Shown here piece by piece: positions 35,163 to 43,742 of a DNA stretch of 64,000 bases; the stretch's first letter is position 1, and the number at the start of each line of letters is the position of its first letter. A model generated the notes under the pieces. That model was given only the letters and a program-made list of their open reading frames with translations. It was not told where the DNA came from and searched no databases. The translations under genes and the position numbers were made by a program. The stretch covers positions 1 through 64,000 of the forward strand of contig NZ_CP132291.1 of the NCBI RefSeq assembly GCF_044359855.1, read 5' to 3'. The DNA is from Rummeliibacillus pycnus_A. GTDB lineage: Bacteria > Bacillota > Bacilli > Bacillales_A > Planococcaceae.

Positions 35163-35366
35163 TTATCCAAAGAATAGATCCAGTATATTGGATGCGGTTG
35201 ATGAGTTTTTATTATAGAACTCAGAATAGCCACAGTTCTTACAATAAACCACGATAAACTGATTGTGCTGAACATCAAACATTTTGGATAAACCCGTTCC
35301 AGTCATCGCAACTTCTTTCTTAGCCGCATCTTTACTCCCGCACTTGATACAACCTTTTCCATCCAT
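35163..35366 (-). CDS. Zinc-ribbon protein (67 aa)
   Basis: Two zinc knuckles, GCIKCGS near the N-terminus and YCKNCGYSEFY in the second half, with the intervening TGTGLSKMFDVQHNQF typical of the small zinc-ribbon nucleic-acid-binding family of Bacillales. AGGGGGAGAT precedes the ATG. Role unknown. Confidence 0.8.
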   Translation of the reverse strand: MDGKGCIKCGSKDAAKKEVAMTGTGLSKMFDVQHNQFIVVYCKNCGYSEFYNKNSSTASNILDLFFG

Positions 35367-35484
35367 ACAGATCTCCCCCTTTTTTATATAATTCTAATAC
35401 GTTTGAAAAGTGGAATTAGTTTCAAGAATTATCATTATAATCGTTTTATAACATTTATAAATGATGAATAGCAGATGTAAAGAG

Positions 35485-35550
35485 GTTTCGAAACCTCAAA
35501 TATAAGGTGGTAAAGTATTAGTAAAGATTAAGGCTTGTGGCAGAGCTATT
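35485..35550 (+). pseudogene. Fragment of an alcohol dehydrogenase gene
   Basis: AAAGAGGTTTCGAAACCTCA and GTAAAGATTAAGGCTTGTGG match, with scattered changes, the adh sequence at 33088-33145 that encodes KEVSKPQLEDGEILVKIEACG. Only about 65 bp remain. It is a decayed duplicate or the residue of a recombination event. Confidence 0.65.
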
Positions 35551-35943
35551 TAAATTAAGTAGCTTGGTGAATAACAAGCGATTTCCTGAAGATGTAATCC
35601 TTTTTTCCCCTAACCTTATCAATAATTTAAAATGTTAATTACGAGATTTGTAGAATAATCACAAATTTTGTTTATCAGATTTGATGTCGGCTGGGCATTT
35701 ATACCTCAACATATTCCTAAGTTATACATATTATAATCAGAAAAGAGATTTAAACATAAAATTGCATTTTTTTTGTAATTGTCCCGTATTAACGCGCACC
35801 GAGTGGATTGGTCCAACAGGATGTTGGAAACTCAGTTGTTGCCATAGCACGTGGCAAAATTAAATTATTAATGGGGGATGAAGAAAACCCACATTAATGA
35901 AGTTTCACTTTATTAGTTAGATCTCAAAGGAGTTGAAAAGAAA
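35551..35943. other. Gap with a possible coding remnant
   Basis: Around 35810-35890 one frame reads QQDVGNSVVAIARGKIKLLM and ends GDEENPH-stop. This resembles the C-terminus of a real protein, perhaps a cation symporter, but it has no start or body. A CATATTATA box preceded by AC at 16 bases (35709-35735) matches the sigma-K pattern and could serve the coat gene, though 210 bp from it. Confidence 0.3.
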
Positions 35944-36375
35944 TTGAGCGTTGAAGATGCTAATAAACATTGTTTATGCGAAGCGCTTTTGGAATTAAAA
36001 AAGCTCCAGGATATGATAACTAATTTGCAGACTAAATATTATGGTGAATTACTCTTAAAACTAGTTGGCACAGATACCATTCCTTTTTTCTTAATAACGA
36101 ACAATGGTTGTCACTTTAGATTTATAGATACAGATAAGCAATTTGAAACAGAATATTTTCGAATTGAATCTATTGATAGAGAGCTCTGTTGTGCAACTGT
36201 TTCATTGCTAAGAGCTCTGGATTTTGAAGGGCATGATACGTTTTCGATTTGTGATGTTGTGAAATTAGAAAAAACACGGACTAAAAGATCCATTGATTTA
36301 GAATGTATTTCAGGCATTCAGCTATTAAGTCCTGATTTGTTAATAAGGAAAATCCTATGTGAGCCTAAATGGTAG
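35944..36375 (+). CDS. CotY/CotZ-family spore coat protein
   Basis: 143 residues from TTG behind AAAGGAG. Family features: an N-terminal HCLCEALLELKKLQD segment, FFLITNNGCHFRFI, the FRIESIDRELCCATVSLL block and a Cys near the C-terminus. These Cys-rich proteins crosslink into the outer coat or exosporium crust of Bacillus spores. It lies directly upstream of the ATP-grasp/Mur-ligase genes on the same strand and gives the spore-surface context for that cluster. Confidence 0.82.
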   Translation: MSVEDANKHCLCEALLELKKLQDMITNLQTKYYGELLLKLVGTDTIPFFLITNNGCHFRFIDTDKQFETEYFRIESIDRELCCATVSLLRALDFEGHDTFSICDVVKLEKTRTKRSIDLECISGIQLLSPDLLIRKILCEPKW

Positions 36376-36487
36376 TGAACCCCTGCAAAAACTACTGAAT
36401 TAATTTAAAACTAGAGCATCTGTCCATATGCAAGTTGCATTGATTGAATTTAATAGAGAGAAAATTCAATGAAAAGGAGATTATTAG

Positions 36488-38656
36488 ATGACAATTATAG
36501 GCATGTTACATCATCGTCTTGATCCTAAAACGGTGATTAAGTCATATGCATACGCAGCAGTTGCAAAGGCAGAAGGGGTTCCGTTTTTTTACTTTACACC
36601 CAAGAGTGTTAACTTTGTTAACCGTACAATAAGAGGGAAAGTATATGAAGAAGGGCAATGGCAAGATAAGTTGATGCCTTTTCCAAATGTTATTTATAAT
36701 GCAGGGAGTCCTGAAAAACTAGCAGTATCTAAAGGTATTATAGAGAAATTGAAAAAAGAAATACCATTTACAACAAACTCTATAGGGAATAAATGGAATG
36801 TAATGGAGCGACTAATAGAAGCAAAGGAATTTGCCAACTATGTAATTCCTTCAGAAATAGTAAAAAGTGTTCAAGGGTTTCATAAGTATATCGCTTCTAA
36901 TAATAAAGTAGTGTTTAAACCCATAGATGGAAGAAAGGGTAAGGGAATCTATTTTATTTCGAAAATAGGAAATAATTTTGAGGTAAGAAAAGATGCAGTA
37001 AAAAGTATTTATACAAGGCAACAGTTAAATGAATTATTAATTGAACAACTATCTACTGGTACGTTTATAGCGCAGCCCTATATTCAATCACGGATGAAAT
37101 CAGGTCAAGTCTACGATTTTCGTCTTCATGTACAAAAAAATGGAGAAGGAAAATGGGTAATCACGACCATTTATCCTCGTGTAGCACCAATTGGCTCGAT
37201 AATACCTAATATTAATAATGGTGGTTATACAAATTATTTAGATCCATTTTTGGAACAGGAATTTAAAGAAGAAGCATTTGATATCCGACGTATGCTGGAG
37301 CATTTTTCATTGTCTATAGCACAACATTTAGATGAAATTCAAATGGTGCAATTTGGAGAGGTTATTGACGAAATTGGCATTGATGTTGGATTAGATGAAC
37401 ATCAAAAAATTTGGATGTACGAAGTAAACTGGCGACCAGGCTGTCCTCCAGCATTTTATTTAGAACTAGATGTCGTTGTTCATAATATCCAATATGCAAA
37501 ATATTTAGCAGAAAACCAAGAAAAAATTAAAAATGAAATTTTGGAACGAAAATCCAAATATCTAGGTTCAAAATCGGGCCTACCTATTATTGCGATTACC
37601 GGAAGTGCAGGAAAAACGACCACTAAGGCATTTGTAGACTCTATTTTATCTACTAAATGGAATGTATTTGCTTCGAAAGATTACTGGAATACAACAGAAC
37701 ATACAAAAATACATGCTGAAGAGATTAATGAGTCACACCAAGCCGTTGTTCTCGAATATGGAATGGCTTATCCTGGAATTATTACAAATCACTGTAGTAT
37801 TATACAACCAAATATAAGTATCGTAACGAATGTAGGTCTTGCGCATGTTGGAAACTTTAATGGAGATATTAAAGGAGTTGCAAAGGCGAAGTCTGAATTA
37901 ATACATGGAATGGACCCGAACGGTCTTCTTGTGATTAACAAGGATGACGAGAATTCGAAGTTTTTATCGACGAATGCTTTTAAAGGAAAAATGCTTACGG
38001 TCGGCATCAATTCGGTAGCCAATTATAGAGCTTACGACGTTCATTATAAAGATGAAGGCATGACCTTTAAGATGAAACTACAAGGGCAGGATATTGACTT
38101 GTTTATTCCAATTTTAGGAGAACATCATGTATACAATGCGCTTAATGCCATTGCGGTTGCAGATTATTTAGGTTTTACCCCAGACGAAATAAAAACTGGA
38201 CTAAATTTCAAAAAACCTCCAAGAAGGCTTACACTGTATAACTGCCGAGATAATATTACTGTTATTGATGATACCGTCCATTCACACCCTCAAGGTGTAA
38301 AGGCTGCTATTGATGTGCTCTCTAACATTGCAAAGAAACGAAAGATTGCTATTATTGGACAAATGAGGGAATTAGGAGATTTAAGAGAACAAGAATATCG
38401 CAAAGTGGGTGCATACATTTATGAAAAAGGAATTGATCTGTTGATAACCTATGGATATCGGACAGAAGAAATAGGTAAAGAAGCAACAGCAAAAGGAATG
38501 GATCCATCAAATATTTATCATTATATAAATAAAGAAGAATTACATGCACTATTAGGGAAAATTGTAAGGCCCGAGGATACAATTCTTGTAAAGGGTGCTA
38601 GTAAAACGAATATGTTTGACACCGTAAAATTCTTAGACCAAACATTTAAAATGTAA
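36488..38656 (+). CDS. YheC/YheD-type ATP-grasp fused to a Mur ligase
   Basis: 722 residues. Residues about 1-345 are a YheC/YheD coat-associated ATP-grasp domain (IGMLHHRLDPKTV, VFKPIDGRKGKGIYFI, YDFRLHVQKNGEGKW, DVGLDEHQKIWMYEVNWRPG). Residues about 360-722 are a MurF-like ligase: P-loop GSAGKTTTK (372-380), EYGMAYPG, TNVGLAHVGNF, the carbamylated-Lys segment KAKSELI, GEHHVYNALNAIAVA, and DDTVHSHPQGVKAA in place of the MurF DDAYNANP. ATP-grasp plus Mur ligase in one chain is the logic of cyanophycin synthetase, though the N-terminal family differs. Predicted to build amide bonds on a peptide or polymer. GGAGATT precedes the ATG. Confidence 0.88.
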   Translation: MTIIGMLHHRLDPKTVIKSYAYAAVAKAEGVPFFYFTPKSVNFVNRTIRGKVYEEGQWQDKLMPFPNVIYNAGSPEKLAVSKGIIEKLKKEIPFTTNSIGNKWNVMERLIEAKEFANYVIPSEIVKSVQGFHKYIASNNKVVFKPIDGRKGKGIYFISKIGNNFEVRKDAVKSIYTRQQLNELLIEQLSTGTFIAQPYIQSRMKSGQVYDFRLHVQKNGEGKWVITTIYPRVAPIGSIIPNINNGGYTNYLDPFLEQEFKEEAFDIRRMLEHFSLSIAQHLDEIQMVQFGEVIDEIGIDVGLDEHQKIWMYEVNWRPGCPPAFYLELDVVVHNIQYAKYLAENQEKIKNEILERKSKYLGSKSGLPIIAITGSAGKTTTKAFVDSILSTKWNVFASKDYWNTTEHTKIHAEEINESHQAVVLEYGMAYPGIITNHCSIIQPNISIVTNVGLAHVGNFNGDIKGVAKAKSELIHGMDPNGLLVINKDDENSKFLSTNAFKGKMLTVGINSVANYRAYDVHYKDEGMTFKMKLQGQDIDLFIPILGEHHVYNALNAIAVADYLGFTPDEIKTGLNFKKPPRRLTLYNCRDNITVIDDTVHSHPQGVKAAIDVLSNIAKKRKIAIIGQMRELGDLREQEYRKVGAYIYEKGIDLLITYGYRTEEIGKEATAKGMDPSNIYHYINKEELHALLGKIVRPEDTILVKGASKTNMFDTVKFLDQTFKM

Positions 38657-38658
38657 CT

Positions 38659-38710
38659 AAAAAACCCGGATATTTGCCATTTGAAAGTGGCATTTAATCG
38701 GGTTTTTTGC
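38659..38710 (+). terminator. Intrinsic terminator with nested hairpin
   Basis: AAAAAACCCG / CGGGTTTTTT encloses an inner TGCCAT...AGTGGCA hairpin. It ends the fusion gene three bases past the stop codon. Confidence 0.8.
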
Positions 38711-38818
38711 TACTTAATTAAAATGATTTGTATTAGTGAGGGTAATTATTAATTCTCTAATATGCATGTTAATTATCCAGTATTCTTCATAAAAAAATAA
38801 ATGATCAACCGATACCCA

Positions 38819-38852
38819 AGGATTGCTCACTTTCCTGCGGGCGAGCAATCCT
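38819..38852. repeat. GC-rich hairpin between convergent genes
   Basis: AGGATTGCTC / GAGCAATCCT, loop containing TTTCCTGCGGGC. The loop sequence recalls the inner motif of the MITE-like elements. The rest of this 327-bp gap is AT-rich and featureless. Confidence 0.45.
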
Positions 38853-38983
38853 CCGCAACAATCAATAAACAATGTGATATAGTTTACAGAAGAATATTCT
38901 TACTATTTTAGCCTATTCAACACGAGTGTTTCTCTAAGTACTTTTATAGTTATAGTTGAAGTATCGCAATTTTAGGTAGTTTT

Positions 38984-40186
38984 TTACACCTTCAAAATGA
39001 ATTGGATTTCCTTAGCAGCAGCATGAGCGTGGTTTTTGGCTTCTTCCAAAGTTGCTCCTTCAGCAATGACATAAGCATATCGGTGTCCCATGGATAATGG
39101 TGGGGTAAGTAATGTTCCTTTTTTAGGTTTGACATATACATCCACAACACCTTTTGATTTTGTTGCTCTTGTTTTTCCAATTACTCTTTCTAATTGGCCT
39201 TTTCTATTCACAATGACATATTTTGTGAAAATGAACTTTCTATGCTTAGGCTCAACATTGGGTTGTTCACCTAAATATAATTTAAGTGTTTCTTCTACCA
39301 AACTAAATCCGAATGCAGCTAGAATCATGCTATTCATAGCGCCTCCTGAGATTCTAGGATTGATCTCAATGAGCTTCCAGCCATTCTTTGTTAAACGGAG
39401 CTCTAAATGAAGTGCCCCATTTTCGATGTTAAATTCTTTGACGATTGAAAGGAGTACTTCCTCAATTCCTGTTTGAATTTCGATTGGAACTTCAGCGAGT
39501 ACACCATAGCCAGTAATGATAAAACGTTTTCCTTTCGTTATTTCTTGCTCCATGATGCCTATAATATGAGTTTTCTTCTTATAGACGAGCGCTTCTACTA
39601 AATATTGTGGACCTTCAACATACTCCTCAACAATGATTGTTTCATCTGGATATTTGTTTTGGAAAAATTTGAGATGGTTTTCTAGCTGACTTTCGTTTGT
39701 CGCTAACAAAACGTCTTTAGAACCAGTTGATTTTGGAGATTTTACAATCAACGGAAATTCCTTGTTATGATGAAATGATTCATTTGGTTTAATCGAGTGA
39801 AATTTTGGAGTATAAGGTTGGTCTTTTAGGAAATTCCTTGTTTCCTCTTTATCCTCCATGATTTCTACAGCTTTTGATGAAGTATAATTTTGACAATATT
39901 CATCACATAAAACAGAGGCTATATGAACAAATGGATCAGTAAAACTAACAATCGTTTTAATCTCTAATCCGCTTAAGCGTAACTGATTAATTTCCGCTCT
40001 CATTTTTTCTAAATTTGTTGTATCGATGAAAATCATTTTATGAATTTCTGGATAGGCTTTTCTCTGTTGTATTTGCTTTTCATTGTATGTGAAAAGTACA
40101 GTCAAGTAACCTAATTTATCTGCTGCTCTTATTGCCTCACGGCTTGAACCAGATTTGTTTGTTCCGATAAATATTATCGTTTTCAA
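38984..40186 (-). CDS. ATP-grasp protein, L-amino-acid-ligase-like
   Basis: 400 residues: a pre-ATP-grasp Rossmann domain (IIFIGTNKSGSSREAIRAAD), a central ATP-grasp fold (FPLIVKSPKSTGSKDV, IVEEYVEGPQYLVEA, LELRLTKNGWKLIEINPR with Mg-binding Glu and Asn, then ISGGAMNSMIL) and a C-terminal LAL_C2-like beta domain (GTLLTPPLSMGHRYAYV). It resembles BacD/YwfE-type L-amino acid alpha-ligases that make dipeptides. It lies within the Mur-ligase cluster but on the opposite strand, convergent with the fusion gene and divergent from the next ligase. A role in supplying a dipeptide to the neighbouring ligases is inferred. Confidence 0.8.
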   Translation of the reverse strand: MKTIIFIGTNKSGSSREAIRAADKLGYLTVLFTYNEKQIQQRKAYPEIHKMIFIDTTNLEKMRAEINQLRLSGLEIKTIVSFTDPFVHIASVLCDEYCQNYTSSKAVEIMEDKEETRNFLKDQPYTPKFHSIKPNESFHHNKEFPLIVKSPKSTGSKDVLLATNESQLENHLKFFQNKYPDETIIVEEYVEGPQYLVEALVYKKKTHIIGIMEQEITKGKRFIITGYGVLAEVPIEIQTGIEEVLLSIVKEFNIENGALHLELRLTKNGWKLIEINPRISGGAMNSMILAAFGFSLVEETLKLYLGEQPNVEPKHRKFIFTKYVIVNRKGQLERVIGKTRATKSKGVVDVYVKPKKGTLLTPPLSMGHRYAYVIAEGATLEEAKNHAHAAAKEIQFILKV

Positions 40187-40331
40187 CTATAACTCTCCTC
40201 CTATTAATATTTCGATTCATTATACACACCCTATATATATGATAAGAATTAGTATTCCTCTGGTTAAATATCATAGCTTCACCCAATCTACTTTTATAGA
40301 GGTGCATATGCTATAGAAGAAAGGAGTGTGA

Positions 40332-41729
40332 ATTGATATAAAACCTCTCACAGTAAAAGATTTAGCAGCAATTGTTTCAGGTGAATGGAAGCAAGGTTCA
40401 ATTGACGAGACCATTCAGTATGGCGCTTATCGATTAAAACAAGTTAAAAAACCCAACACAGCTCTTTTTATTAGTAAACGTATAACAAACTGGAAAATGC
40501 TTGAACCATACTCACCGCTAATAATTGTCACAGATAGTGAATATAGACAAAATAAAATTCCAGAAGATGTAATAATTATTAAAGTAGTGAGTGCAGAAGA
40601 AGCATACTGGAAGTTCGTAAACTTCTATCGATATCAATTTAAAATCCCTATTGTGGCTATTACCGGGACTTCTGGGAAGACTACAACAAAAGAGATGATA
40701 AAACATATTCTTTCTTTTGAAAAAAAGGTAACGGCAACAAATCTTAGTAATAACTCCAGAACGGCATTTTTACAGTATTTACTTAGCATAGAAGATGACA
40801 CCGAGGCAGCCATTATTGAAACACCGGTTGGTTCTCCTGGGGATATTAGTAAAGCAGGTAAATACTTCAAACCGACAATAGGGATTATAACAAATATCGG
40901 TGCGCATCATTTAAATTATTGCAAAACACTAGAGGGGTATATTGAAGCAAAGGGAGAAATGGTGCAAGTAATTGAACCTAATGGTACATTGATCATAAAC
41001 TCAGAAGATGTTAACACAAGTAAAATTGATATGACGAATTTTAGAGGACGTATTATTAAAGTTGGTAAACATATGTCTTGTGAATTTAGAGCAAGTCATA
41101 TTCGCTATAATCTAAATGGCATGCAATTTACTTTACATCACAATATGAAAGATTATGAGATTTTCGTACCTGGATTTGGTGAGCATCAAGTGTATAACGC
41201 GCTTACTTCAATTGCAGCAGTGTATGGAATGGGAGTAACGATTCCAATGGCTGCTAATCACTTACAATCATTTCAGCAGTTAAATAAACACCTACAACTA
41301 TTTGAAGGCATCAACCACTCAATTCTTATCGATGATACATGGAGTCTTACAACAACTTCCTTAAAGGCCGCATTACAAGTATTAAATGAACTTGGAAAAG
41401 ACAAAAAAAAAGTAGCAGTAATTGGTACGATAACGGATTTAGGTTCAAGTGGATATAAAATTCATGAACAGGCAGGAGAATTGATACACGATATTGGTGT
41501 GGATGTGCTTATTACAATTGGGGAACATGCTAGTATCATGGCTGAAAAAGTAATGAATTTAGGAATGGACATCCCCGTCTATAAATTTAAAAATAGTACC
41601 CTAGTTCCTCAATTATTACGTGATATAGTGGATAACAATACAATCATATTGATAAAAGGGGATATGTATAGTAAGGCATTACATGAATTGGCAACAAAAT
41701 TAAAGAAACCATCGATTTCCTCTGAATAG
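40332..41729 (+). CDS. MurF-like ligase with an apparent ATT start
   Basis: 465 residues if initiated at ATT, six bases behind AAAGGAG. The frame from there reads DIKPLTVKDLAAIVSGEW, which aligns with the N-terminus of the paralogue at 43743 (QPLDVSDILNLLQGEL), so coding clearly begins here. The codon before it is TGA. The first in-frame ATG (40497) would remove 55 residues. Mur ligase motifs: GTSGKTTTK (112-120), ETPVGSPGDISKAG, TNIGAHHLNY, EAKGEM (Lys), GEHQVYNAL, DDTWSLTTTSLKAALQVL. The N-terminal domain lacks the DSR and DGH signatures of true MurF, so the substrate is probably not UDP-MurNAc-peptide. Confidence 0.8.
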   Translation: MDIKPLTVKDLAAIVSGEWKQGSIDETIQYGAYRLKQVKKPNTALFISKRITNWKMLEPYSPLIIVTDSEYRQNKIPEDVIIIKVVSAEEAYWKFVNFYRYQFKIPIVAITGTSGKTTTKEMIKHILSFEKKVTATNLSNNSRTAFLQYLLSIEDDTEAAIIETPVGSPGDISKAGKYFKPTIGIITNIGAHHLNYCKTLEGYIEAKGEMVQVIEPNGTLIINSEDVNTSKIDMTNFRGRIIKVGKHMSCEFRASHIRYNLNGMQFTLHHNMKDYEIFVPGFGEHQVYNALTSIAAVYGMGVTIPMAANHLQSFQQLNKHLQLFEGINHSILIDDTWSLTTTSLKAALQVLNELGKDKKKVAVIGTITDLGSSGYKIHEQAGELIHDIGVDVLITIGEHASIMAEKVMNLGMDIPVYKFKNSTLVPQLLRDIVDNNTIILIKGDMYSKALHELATKLKKPSISSE

Positions 41730-41750
41730 AAAACGTATTCAGAGGGAATT
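41719..41750 (+). terminator. Intrinsic terminator overlapping the stop codon
   Basis: CCTCTGAATA (41719-41728) pairs with TATTCAGAGG (41736-41745), then GAATTTTTA. The stem includes the ligase's last codons and stop. Confidence 0.75.
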
Positions 41751-41818
41751 TTTATATTTGCTAGTCATTAGGGAGGAATTTTTATATTTGCTAGTCATTA
41801 GGGAGGAATATTTATAGT
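41745..41818 (+). repeat. 30-bp tandem direct repeat (about 2.4 copies)
   Basis: The unit starts GGAATTTTTATATTTGCTAG and ends TCATTAGGGA, repeated exactly at 41745 and 41775 with a partial, diverged third copy at 41805. It lies just behind the ligase terminator and so duplicates its T-rich tail. Confidence 0.8.
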
Positions 41819-41895
41819 TCACATGACATACGCACTGCCTTAGAAAGCGTTTAGATAATATATTGTAATAATCTATTATGAAGGGAGGGGGAAAT

Positions 41896-42336
41896 ATGGG
41901 TGTAATTTGTCCATGTGGCGTTTTAGTAGATGCATTTAAAGAAGGCGAGAATGTCAAATTCACTGGAGTGAATGGCAACATTAAAGGAAATTTGACTTAC
42001 CTAGCGAATGTTTGTGTTACAACACTTGCAGCTTCTACACTTTCTCTAGAATTTGTAGATACAGAGACGCCGGGGGAATTTAGCTTCTTGTTTACAGCCA
42101 ATGATATCACGTCTGTTACATGTAAAAGAGAAGGACAAAACTGTGTAGTAACCGTAACAGGAACAGGATTTGTTGGTTCATCAGAATTTTCTTTTGAAGC
42201 AGTATTTAGAGATCAAGTTGCAACAGCTGCGAATGATATTGTTCAAAGCTTTGTAATCAACGGCTTCTTCAATCAAACTGGTGCAGTGACTGTTCCACAA
42301 GGTTCAATTGTTGCTTTAGGTTGTCAGGCTTTGTAA
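41896..42336 (+). CDS. Small beta-rich cysteine protein in the ligase cluster
   Basis: 146 residues from the ATG behind GGGAGGGGG. It begins MGVICPCGVLVDAFKEG and is rich in beta-forming Thr, Val and Phe (VCVTTLAASTLSLEFVD, CVVTVTGTGFVGSSEF). Cys occurs at both ends and in the middle. There is no signal peptide, membrane segment or known domain. Its GC content is higher than the ligases around it. Cys-bearing beta proteins of this size without an export signal are common in spore coats and exosporium, so a structural spore-surface protein, perhaps the ligases' acceptor, is an inference. Flanking terminators give it its own transcript. Confidence 0.65.
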   Translation: MGVICPCGVLVDAFKEGENVKFTGVNGNIKGNLTYLANVCVTTLAASTLSLEFVDTETPGEFSFLFTANDITSVTCKREGQNCVVTVTGTGFVGSSEFSFEAVFRDQVATAANDIVQSFVINGFFNQTGAVTVPQGSIVALGCQAL

Positions 42337-42343
42337 CGGTAAT

Positions 42344-42379
42344 GAAACTCTCGGTTGAAAAAGACCGAGGGTTTCTTTA
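42344..42379 (+). terminator. Intrinsic terminator
   Basis: GAAACTCTCGGT / ACCGAGGGTTTC with an 8-base loop, then TTTAG. It separates the small protein gene from the YheC/D gene. Confidence 0.8.
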
Positions 42380-42399
42380 GAACAGGAGGAAAATAGGAA

Positions 42400-43716
42400 A
42401 TGAAAGCTAGTAGGGGGAGGGTTAACTTATATAAAATCCTATTTGCTGATGAAAAATTACAAAAGCATCTTGTAGAAATGAAACTTTTATCAAAAGAATC
42501 TTTAACAGCCATGTTAACTGTTTGCGAGCAAATAGTTATAAAAGCTGTATACGGTTCGGAAGAAATTTATATATTTCATAAAAATAATCAATATCATATT
42601 CAAACAAGTGACAAAATAGTAACGGTGGATGATAAAGAAGTACTATTTACTGCATTGAAAAATGAAATGACACAACAATACTACATTATTCAAAAGTTAC
42701 CAACTACGAATAAACTATTACGGCAGTTTATAACATTGCAAAGAAACTCTACATTACCTGAATGGTATGTAGCAATGAAAACAAAAAAAACACGTACCAC
42801 CTTCAACTCTTTCATTTGTGAAATCTATTTTCATAAAATACGTCAGATCGCCATTCGTGCTGCTACAAAGTTAGGAGAATCATTTCCAGATTGCTATACG
42901 ATTGTTCTTGATATAGCTTGTGATATGTATGGTAATATACGGATTTATGATTCAATGCTTCACCTTCTGAACAGTAAATGGAGCCAGTATCATGTATTAA
43001 AAAGAAAGAATTTGCTTCAAAAGTATTTGCCTAATACAGATTTACTCACTTCAGAATCGTTTCGCGATTATTTACATCACTATAAAGCCATCATTCTGAA
43101 GCCATGCGTCGGTCAAAATGGAATAGGAGTTCTTCAAATAACGAGAAAAAATTACTCAACATATGAAATTCACGCCGGGATAAGGAAGCTAAAAAAAATG
43201 AGCGTGGATGAAGCATTTGAATATATAAAAAAGACCTATCTATCTAAAAGTGAGTATATTGTTCAACGCAGGATTGCGCTAGCAACAATCAACAACAACC
43301 CGATTGATCTCCGAGTTGTGACACAAAAGGTGAATGGAGTTTGGCATATTACAGGTAAGATCGTAAAAGTCGCTGGCGAACATTTTTTTATAACCAACGC
43401 TGCCCAAAAATTACTAACGTTAGATCAAGCAGTACTTGATGCAAAGATAAGACGATTTCATATGAATAACTTTAATACTCTGCTGAGTAAGACTTGTTTG
43501 CTTGCTTCATCGTTTTTGGAGGAAACCTTTGGAGATCTTAATATTATAGGCTTTGATGTAGGTATAACAAAAAAGGGTAACATGTGGATTATTGAAGGTA
43601 ATATGGTTCCTGATATTAAGATGTTCCATGAATTGGAAGATGAAACAATGTATCAAACAATACTGAAGATTAGAAACGAACAAAAAGATGTTAATGTATC
43701 CAATCATCTAAAATGA
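42400..43716 (+). CDS. YheC/YheD family ATP-grasp protein
   Basis: 438 residues with GGAGGAAAATAGG before the ATG. The C-terminal ATP-grasp half is clear: AIILKPCVGQNGIGVLQI (nucleotide lysine and glycine loop), YIVQRRIALATINNNPIDLR, RVVTQKVNGVWHITGKIVKV, FGDLNIIGFDVGITKKGNMW and the metal-binding Glu-x-Asn in IIEGNMVP. The N-terminal 220 residues are less conserved. YheC and YheD are endospore-coat-associated in B. subtilis; ATP-grasp chemistry is acyl-phosphate-driven amide formation. The gene overlaps or abuts the next ligase, so the two are one operon. Confidence 0.82.
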   Translation: MKASRGRVNLYKILFADEKLQKHLVEMKLLSKESLTAMLTVCEQIVIKAVYGSEEIYIFHKNNQYHIQTSDKIVTVDDKEVLFTALKNEMTQQYYIIQKLPTTNKLLRQFITLQRNSTLPEWYVAMKTKKTRTTFNSFICEIYFHKIRQIAIRAATKLGESFPDCYTIVLDIACDMYGNIRIYDSMLHLLNSKWSQYHVLKRKNLLQKYLPNTDLLTSESFRDYLHHYKAIILKPCVGQNGIGVLQITRKNYSTYEIHAGIRKLKKMSVDEAFEYIKKTYLSKSEYIVQRRIALATINNNPIDLRVVTQKVNGVWHITGKIVKVAGEHFFITNAAQKLLTLDQAVLDAKIRRFHMNNFNTLLSKTCLLASSFLEETFGDLNIIGFDVGITKKGNMWIIEGNMVPDIKMFHELEDETMYQTILKIRNEQKDVNVSNHLK

Positions 43717-43742
43717 TATACCAATTTAAAGGAGGTGTAATT

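Noticed and set aside
35681..35863. 60-codon plus-strand frame
   Set aside because: No ribosome site; a different frame in the same interval shows a more protein-like remnant.
41745..41818. Tandem 30-bp repeats considered as a CRISPR array
   Set aside because: Units are adjacent with no spacers, only 2.4 copies, and no cas genes nearby.
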